Virus record (IMG/VR): IMGVR_UViG_3300027525_000009
Span: 1 to 43,134 of that record
Reading direction: 5' to 3' (one strand)
Length of the DNA: 43,134 nucleotides
DNA from: a virus
Shown here: positions 38,719 through 43,134 of the stretch, piece by piece
Layout of the letters: the number at the start of each line of letters is the position of its first letter
How positions within the stretch are numbered: position 1 is the first letter of the stretch
Program-made: the position numbers and the translations under genes
The notes under the pieces: model-generated
What the model was told of the DNA's origin: nothing
Seen by the model: the letters and a program-made list of their open reading frames with translations, nothing else
Databases searched by the model: none

Positions 38719-40944
38719 TTATTTTATAATTTGGCTATAACTTCCCTTATTGTCATATCTTGCAAAGTTAAGTTTTATTTTTGATTTATTTTTAATGGGC
38801 TGGTAAAGGTTCTTCTGTATAGCCATGATAGCTAAACCAGAACTAATTGAAGCATCAAACTTTGTTCTTTTGTTTATATCAAACCTAGCCCAGTCTTCTA
38901 AAGTTCTAATAAAATACATCGAACCTATAAGATCTTTCTCTCTAAAAGTACCTGATAAATCAAATCCAACATTCTTTTCAATATAAGATTCTATTGCGGC
39001 TGCATGAGCTTGTTTTATATCTTCAGAGCTATTAGGCATACCTCCTAATTCTTTTTCAGTTTGTGACAATTTATTATAAACCTTATCAGGCCTATTCATT
39101 GAAAAACCTCTATACCCTCTGTTTTTAAAATGATATAACAATCTTGGTTTATTATTTTCTATTAATATTGGCATACCATAAAACACACAAGCCATTAATA
39201 CATCTTCAAAAAACATTTCTGCTGTTTGTGGTCTAGCAATATATTCTAAAAAAAATTCATTAGTAGGTCCTTCATCCATGTGAAACTTAGTAACGCCATG
39301 TAAAGCACCATTAGATCCTCCACCTCCTACAGTCCCAGATATATCATAACTATCACATCCAAAAGCACCTATGTGATCGTTTTTTGGATATTTAACTCCG
39401 TTCTTTAAATAGTGTTGATTTTGTAATTGTTTTTTTGGTGTCCATGTTACATAAAATCGTCCTCTATCATTTGGAGAAAAAATAACTTCTGTATCTTTAA
39501 TTCCATTTTTCCATGAAAACGAACCTCTTGTTACAAATCTATCTTTTATTAATGAATCATTGTAATCTATTTGCTGATAAAGTTTTTGAAGATTAAATAA
39601 CGATTGTTTACTTTCATCTCTAAAAGCGTGAGATTCTGTACGAGGGAACTGTCTGTAATACTCGTTTAATCCATCAGGATCTGATTTAAGACCCTCAACC
39701 TCATTGTTCCAGTGATTGATAACACCTTGATCGATTACATCTCCTAAAGGCCCTTCTATCTCTTCCCCTGGATCATCAAATACAGGATATCCGTAAACAT
39801 CTATAAATCCTTCATAATTCCATTCCATAGGGATGAAAAGTGAATATAGTCCACTTTTAGTTTGACCATTCTTGTTTCTTTTGTTTACATTAGAATCTGA
39901 ATATAATTTTTTAAAATTACCACCTCCTTTTTCAATAGAATTAGAAGTACTTCCCATCATACATTTTCCAATAATTTTAGATCCTAATCTAAGACAGGTC
40001 TTAGTTACTCGCCAATTGTTTAATATGTTATCAGGTCTTTCCCATTTCCCACTTTCATCATGAGCTAATATTTTTAATTTTTCTCCATCGTAAGAGTTGT
40101 CACCTGTGTTTTTCCAATCTATTGTCGTGTCAAGCCCTTCAAGTTCTGTAGCGGCTTCATTGGCATCAAGCTTTTTTCTGGTAAGCTTGGAGGCTGGTAC
40201 TCTATAGGCAAGTTCGGTCTTGGGCCTGTCCATACCATCCTGGATCGGTTTGAAAAAGAAGGGGTAGTTGAGCGATATTGGTACGACTTTATCGGTAAAC
40301 ATCTTCTTAGCATCTGATCCAGTTTTTGACAATATTCCAAAACGTGAATCTCGTGATGTGGTAGCTTCATGCACGAGTTCTGATGAGGACATAAACGAAA
40401 AGCCTGATCGTCTGTTCTTAAGATAACACATTCCATATGACCGTCTGTCTGCTTTGCAAGCTTCCCAGAATATGTAGAATAATCTATTTGATTCCCTAAA
40501 GTTTGGCTGCCCAACATCAATTTTGGTCCAGCACAAGTACATGTAGTGAGAACCAGTAATAAAAGTAGAAACCCCTTTGTTATTAAACCAAAAACCTTTT
40601 TCACGTCTTTCAAATTCTTTGTCAATATAGTCATACCATTTCTCTTTAAAGTTATCTGGATGTTTGTCCCAATCAAATACATTTTTAATTTTACTTAATT
40701 CTTTTGGATAATCTAATTTACCCCAGTAATTTTTTTTAAATTTATAAACATCTTCTTCTTTTGGTAAAGCTATTTTTAAATTTTGTATTTCATATATATC
40801 ACCAATCATACCACTTTTGGATATAACAACAATATCATATTCTTTATTATACCCATAATCCCACAATCTTTTTTTATTATTGGATTTTAGAACCTTTTCA
40901 GGAACAATGTTATTTAGTATTTTATATAAAGTTTGTTCGTACAT
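38719..40944 (-). CDS. Terminase large subunit (741 aa), deviant Walker A
   Basis: The order of ATPase and nuclease motifs identifies it. YLKNRRSGFSFM (174-185) is the Walker A region, but with Phe where the usual Lys of GK(S/T) stands; Lys176 may act as the displaced lysine. Walker B is ILAHDES (292-298). The nuclease domain has DHIGAFGCDSYD (523-534, Asp531), MPILIENNK (591-599, Glu596) and KFDASISSGLA (695-705, Asp697), the three acidic ligands of the RNase H-like fold. It cuts and pumps concatemeric DNA into the prohead through the portal. Length above the usual 450-600 aa comes from a 120-residue N-terminal extension. Confidence 0.88.
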   Translation of the reverse strand: MYEQTLYKILNNIVPEKVLKSNNKKRLWDYGYNKEYDIVVISKSGMIGDIYEIQNLKIALPKEEDVYKFKKNYWGKLDYPKELSKIKNVFDWDKHPDNFKEKWYDYIDKEFERREKGFWFNNKGVSTFITGSHYMYLCWTKIDVGQPNFRESNRLFYIFWEACKADRRSYGMCYLKNRRSGFSFMSSSELVHEATTSRDSRFGILSKTGSDAKKMFTDKVVPISLNYPFFFKPIQDGMDRPKTELAYRVPASKLTRKKLDANEAATELEGLDTTIDWKNTGDNSYDGEKLKILAHDESGKWERPDNILNNWRVTKTCLRLGSKIIGKCMMGSTSNSIEKGGGNFKKLYSDSNVNKRNKNGQTKSGLYSLFIPMEWNYEGFIDVYGYPVFDDPGEEIEGPLGDVIDQGVINHWNNEVEGLKSDPDGLNEYYRQFPRTESHAFRDESKQSLFNLQKLYQQIDYNDSLIKDRFVTRGSFSWKNGIKDTEVIFSPNDRGRFYVTWTPKKQLQNQHYLKNGVKYPKNDHIGAFGCDSYDISGTVGGGGSNGALHGVTKFHMDEGPTNEFFLEYIARPQTAEMFFEDVLMACVFYGMPILIENNKPRLLYHFKNRGYRGFSMNRPDKVYNKLSQTEKELGGMPNSSEDIKQAHAAAIESYIEKNVGFDLSGTFREKDLIGSMYFIRTLEDWARFDINKRTKFDASISSGLAIMAIQKNLYQPIKNKSKIKLNFARYDNKGSYSQIIK

Positions 40945-41231
40945 TATTTTGATCTACCTTCAGCAAAACCTTTAAATGATGCTGCTTTTGTTTCTACATT
41001 ACTTTTGTCTATCATATTGTTTTCTTCTTCAATTTTGCTTAAAATTTCAAACGCATCAAATATAGCTAACTTCTTAGATGCTGCTGCATTTTTTAATCTA
41101 TCAGCTGCAATATCAGGAGACAATCCATCAAGGTCTTTTTTTAAAATACCTTCATTAGCAACTTTTATAAGCTCTTGAACAGCTTTTTTACCTGCCTTAA
41201 TTATTTCTAATTTTAATTCAATATTGTTCAT
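40944..41231 (-). CDS. Small helical protein, possible small terminase subunit (95 aa)
   Basis: Not recognised by sequence. The product is helical (ELKLEIIKAGKKAVQELIKVANEGILKKDL, PDIAADRLKNAAASKKLAIFDAFEILSKIEEE). It lies directly upstream of the large terminase, sharing one base with its start, the usual place of the small subunit. The 95-aa length is short for that family and no helix-turn-helix is obvious. Confidence 0.45.
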   Translation of the reverse strand: MNNIELKLEIIKAGKKAVQELIKVANEGILKKDLDGLSPDIAADRLKNAAASKKLAIFDAFEILSKIEEENNMIDKSNVETKAASFKGFAEGRSK

Positions 41232-41706
41232 AGGCAGTATTTTTTTTTAAAAAACAAACATGTATTAATCTTGATTCATTATCTTCATCACCAAAATTTT
41301 CAAAAATATTTCTTGAATGTTCTAAATGAGAAGGAAAAACAATTAACCTATTTAGTTTTGATTTTAATATACAACTTTTTTCTCCTTTATAATATAAAGT
41401 AGTTCCATCTTCTTTTGGTGGATTATAATTTAAATAAAGAATTGCAGTCAAATCACCCATCATTTCATCTGTATGAATAAAATTAGGTTCTATTTGATGT
41501 TCTGGAGATTTTCTTACAAAATTTAAAGATGAATAAAAATTAGGGTATTTTTCCAAAAGAAAACGAACCAACTCATCTTCACCTCTTTGTCTAACATTTT
41601 TAAATAAATCTTCACCAATTTGAATGTCTTCAAAACCTTTGTTAATTACATCACAAACATAACTATCAATATCTTTTATTACATTTTCATATAAGCTTAC
41701 ATTCAT
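41218..41706 (-). CDS. 2OG-Fe(II) oxygenase (prolyl-hydroxylase-like)
   Basis: The 162-aa product has the double-stranded beta-helix signature: FIHTDEMMGDLTAILYLNYN (77-96, iron ligands His78 and Asp80), GGTTLYY-like EDGTTLYYKG (99-108), LNRLIVFPSHLEHSRN (118-133, distal His127 or His130) and SRLIHVCF (145-152, Arg146 for 2-oxoglutarate). The motif HxD…H…R is intact, so activity is likely. Such enzymes are frequent in marine phages; substrates (protein prolines, nucleobases) are not known here. It overlaps the next gene by 14 bases, within the morphogenesis arm. Confidence 0.8.
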   Translation of the reverse strand: MNVSLYENVIKDIDSYVCDVINKGFEDIQIGEDLFKNVRQRGEDELVRFLLEKYPNFYSSLNFVRKSPEHQIEPNFIHTDEMMGDLTAILYLNYNPPKEDGTTLYYKGEKSCILKSKLNRLIVFPSHLEHSRNIFENFGDEDNESRLIHVCFLKKNTAYEQY

Positions 41707-42266
41707 AAAGTCATTGTTATGTTTTTATCAAACATTCGATAAAGTTTTTCACCATCTATAGTATACTCATATTCACTGTCTGGTTGGAAATAAACAACAG
41801 TTCCTTTAATAATACCTTTACTAATTAAGTATTCATTAGGATACTTAACTAAACCCATTAATGGTTCTTCTTCTTGGTGGGTCTTAAGATAATGATTTTT
41901 TTTAGAAATAGGCTTTATCATGCAATATTTAGAATGACAAAACCATTCATCATTCTGTTTATACATATAAAACTGATCGTAATCAATAAAAAACAAGTCA
42001 TCTTGAAAGAAACTTTTACCGCTTCTTTCTTTTCCTTTCATGTCATTATAATATTTAAAAACATTATGATGAACCAGCAAGGTATCTCCTGGTTTAATAT
42101 TACCCTTGTAATTTATAGGGGTTTGTTGTACAATTGCGTACCTATTGGAAACGGTATGATCTTCTTTGGAGTTGCTTACTATAAAATCAACATCTCCAAT
42201 TTTTTTTGTATTATCATACCTTTTTCCATTGCAAGGTTTTACAATGAAGTAAAAAGGTGATTTCAT
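41703..42266 (-). CDS. GroES/Cpn10-like beta-barrel protein (187 aa)
   Basis: Central segments recall the co-chaperonin fold: AIVQQTPINYKGNIKPGDTLLVHHNVFKYYN (residues about 44-74), followed by FQDDLFFIDYDQFYMY, and at the end GTVVYFQPDSEYEYTIDGEKLYRMFDKNI (155-183), which mirrors the GroES C-terminus (GxEYxVDGExxxxxxExDI). It is longer than host GroES (about 95 aa), so two barrel-like repeats or an insertion may be present. Phage GroES homologues (T4 gp31 is the known case) replace the host co-chaperonin during capsid folding, which fits its place upstream of head genes. Homology is by eye only. Confidence 0.5.
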   Translation of the reverse strand: MKSPFYFIVKPCNGKRYDNTKKIGDVDFIVSNSKEDHTVSNRYAIVQQTPINYKGNIKPGDTLLVHHNVFKYYNDMKGKERSGKSFFQDDLFFIDYDQFYMYKQNDEWFCHSKYCMIKPISKKNHYLKTHQEEEPLMGLVKYPNEYLISKGIIKGTVVYFQPDSEYEYTIDGEKLYRMFDKNITMTL

Positions 42267-42493
42267 TCAAAATTTATATTATATTCAATTGATACTGGCA
42301 TATTAGAATTGAATTCTTTCCAAAGAAATATTTCTCCTTGTTTATTTTCAATCCAAACTTTTATAGAGTTGCTTTCGCTTATATGCTTTATTAAATGAAT
42401 ATAATAATTTCCGTTAAAAATTTCCTGATTTACTATGTAGTGCATGGCGCTGGATTTATAATCAGCGCCAACTGATATTTTTCTTATATCCAT
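42263..42493 (-). CDS. Small hypothetical protein (76 aa)
   Basis: Not recognised. A beta-rich pattern (MHYIVNQEIFNGNYYIHLIKHI, SIKVWIENKQGEIFLWKEF) with alternating hydrophobic residues suggests a small sandwich or barrel. It overlaps the GroES-like gene by 4 bases and lies 23 bases after the partial FISUMP-like gene, so it is in the same transcript. Confidence 0.65.
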   Translation of the reverse strand: MDIRKISVGADYKSSAMHYIVNQEIFNGNYYIHLIKHISESNSIKVWIENKQGEIFLWKEFNSNMPVSIEYNINFE

Positions 42494-42516
42494 TATATTT
42501 AATTTTATTTATATTT

Positions 42517-43134
42517 TTATACGTCTTTAAGAAATCTAATGTACGCAGCACGTTGTGCACCATTAGAACCGTCAAAACCTGAAAGTAGGAAAGGGTCTAC
42601 TGCACCAACAGACCAATATCTTAGAATATCCCAGTTTCCTGATTGTGATATAGTGCTTGTCCAGATGTATTCTCTAGCTGTATCTTCAACGAAGAAAACT
42701 TGATTAGATGCTAACGTGACACCCCCATATCCATTAAGGTTGAAATCAGCATCTCCTAATTCGGTTGTATCGGTTAATCCAGCCCAATTTCCTGGGTTAG
42801 AACCATATCTATTTTGATTAGGAGAACTATCATTACATGGGTTGTTTGATATTAAGGTCCACTCTGGCGAAGTCGGACGTCTAAATCCTGTTGGTGGCTG
42901 TATTTGTCTTGCTGCAAATTGATTATATAAAAGACCTCTTTCGCTGTTATTAGAATCAAAGTCCCAGTATGCAGCTACTGGAAGTCCAGCGTTATGCTGA
43001 GCATAGAATTCAGCAGCATTTGTAGCAATAGGAATAGTCCCACCTGATATTGTATCGGTTATAGTTGAATTTTCATCAGTAAATACAAAATCACAAACTG
43101 TAGTTTCACCTGGCCCTTGGTCTTGCTGAATTTC
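42517..43134 (-). CDS. FISUMP-like (C-type-lectin-fold) protein, C-terminal part only
   Basis: A 205-codon open frame enters from the right edge and stops at TAA (plus-strand 42517-42519). Features match the Fibrobacter-succinogenes major paralogous domain: RGLLYNQFAARQIQPPTGFRRPTSPEW (compare LYNWYAA…PxGWxxPTxxEW), then NPGNWAGL, GYGGVTL, YIWTSTIS, and the end YIRFLKDV. The N-terminal part is outside the window. These domains are abundant in Bacteroidota and have a C-type-lectin/FGE-like fold; in phages they occur on tail-surface or adhesion proteins. Upstream residues (CDFVFTDENSTITDTISGG) may be a separate domain. A receptor-binding role is inferred. Confidence 0.7.
   Translation of the reverse strand, partial: EIQQDQGPGETTVCDFVFTDENSTITDTISGGTIPIATNAAEFYAQHNAGLPVAAYWDFDSNNSERGLLYNQFAARQIQPPTGFRRPTSPEWTLISNNPCNDSSPNQNRYGSNPGNWAGLTDTTELGDADFNLNGYGGVTLASNQVFFVEDTAREYIWTSTISQSGNWDILRYWSVGAVDPFLLSGFDGSNGAQRAAYIRFLKDV

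Noticed and set aside
38763-38770. TAACTTTG (-7-like) near the end of the terminase gene
   Set aside because: It lies inside coding sequence with no TTG box upstream; the eight-base pattern is too frequent in AT-rich DNA to stand alone.
40119-40682. 187-aa open frame in another minus-strand phase inside the large terminase gene
   Set aside because: It is a shadow: the terminase frame carries all the motifs, and this frame has low-complexity, basic, incoherent sequence.
1-43134. CRISPR array, integrase, diversity-generating retroelement, insertion sequence
   Set aside because: No regularly spaced repeats, recombinase motifs, reverse transcriptase motifs or transposase genes were seen on either strand.

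Overview
The window looks like most of the genome of a tailed, probably short-tailed (podovirus-like) bacteriophage that infects a member of the Bacteroidota, most likely a flavobacterium. The DNA is visibly AT-rich. Start codons sit in contexts such as TTAATTATG, with almost no Shine-Dalgarno sequences. Several gaps carry the Bacteroidota sigma-factor -7 element TAnnTTTG, in one case with a TTG box 20 nt upstream. The truncated gene at the right edge has the Fibrobacter/Bacteroidota FISUMP-type fold. I see no integrase, repressor, tRNA, CRISPR array, reverse transcriptase, DNA polymerase or RNA polymerase. Both ends cut genes, so the divergent start of the two arms lies outside the window.

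Left arm (1-12724, all plus strand): tightly packed early and replication genes. It starts with small acidic proteins, a secreted 3D-domain protein and a Gp88-like Cys-cluster protein. Next comes a DNA-metabolism block: a DnaA domain-IV-like protein, a DUF1071/Sak-like annealing protein, a RecE/lambda-exo-like nuclease, a small SSB-like protein with an acidic tip, a primase-helicase fusion (VirE-N-type primase plus SF3 helicase), an SF2 helicase, a VRR-NUC nuclease, a second DnaA domain-IV-like protein, a calcineurin-like phosphoesterase and a dATP/dGTP-diphosphohydrolase-N-like protein.

Right arm (43134-12713, all minus strand): morphogenesis genes, read from right to left. The order is a FISUMP-like protein (partial), GroES-like and 2OG-Fe(II) oxygenase proteins, a possible small terminase, large terminase, portal, scaffold-like protein, major capsid protein, a head protein, two neck/tail connector proteins, a 1524-aa P22 gp10-like tail protein, a 568-aa internally duplicated protein, a 260-aa tail protein, a GNAT acetyltransferase, and three internal-virion/ejection-type proteins ending in a 2570-aa giant. 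Strong terminators follow the capsid gene and the next gene. The arms converge with a 12-bp overlap of coding regions at about 12713-12724, which also holds a candidate bidirectional terminator.

The observation I rate highest is a dispersed motif, TTGTTCACACTCATCAT. It has two 17-bp copies, one 16-bp copy on the opposite strand and one 14-bp copy. It contains TTGTTCACA, one base from the DnaA box TTATNCACA, in a phage that encodes two stand-alone DnaA DNA-binding-domain proteins. I infer a phage-specific binding-site/regulator or origin system. A possible H-type pseudoknot directly before the SSB-like gene and a structured 160-nt non-coding gap at 1943-2104 also deserve a second look.
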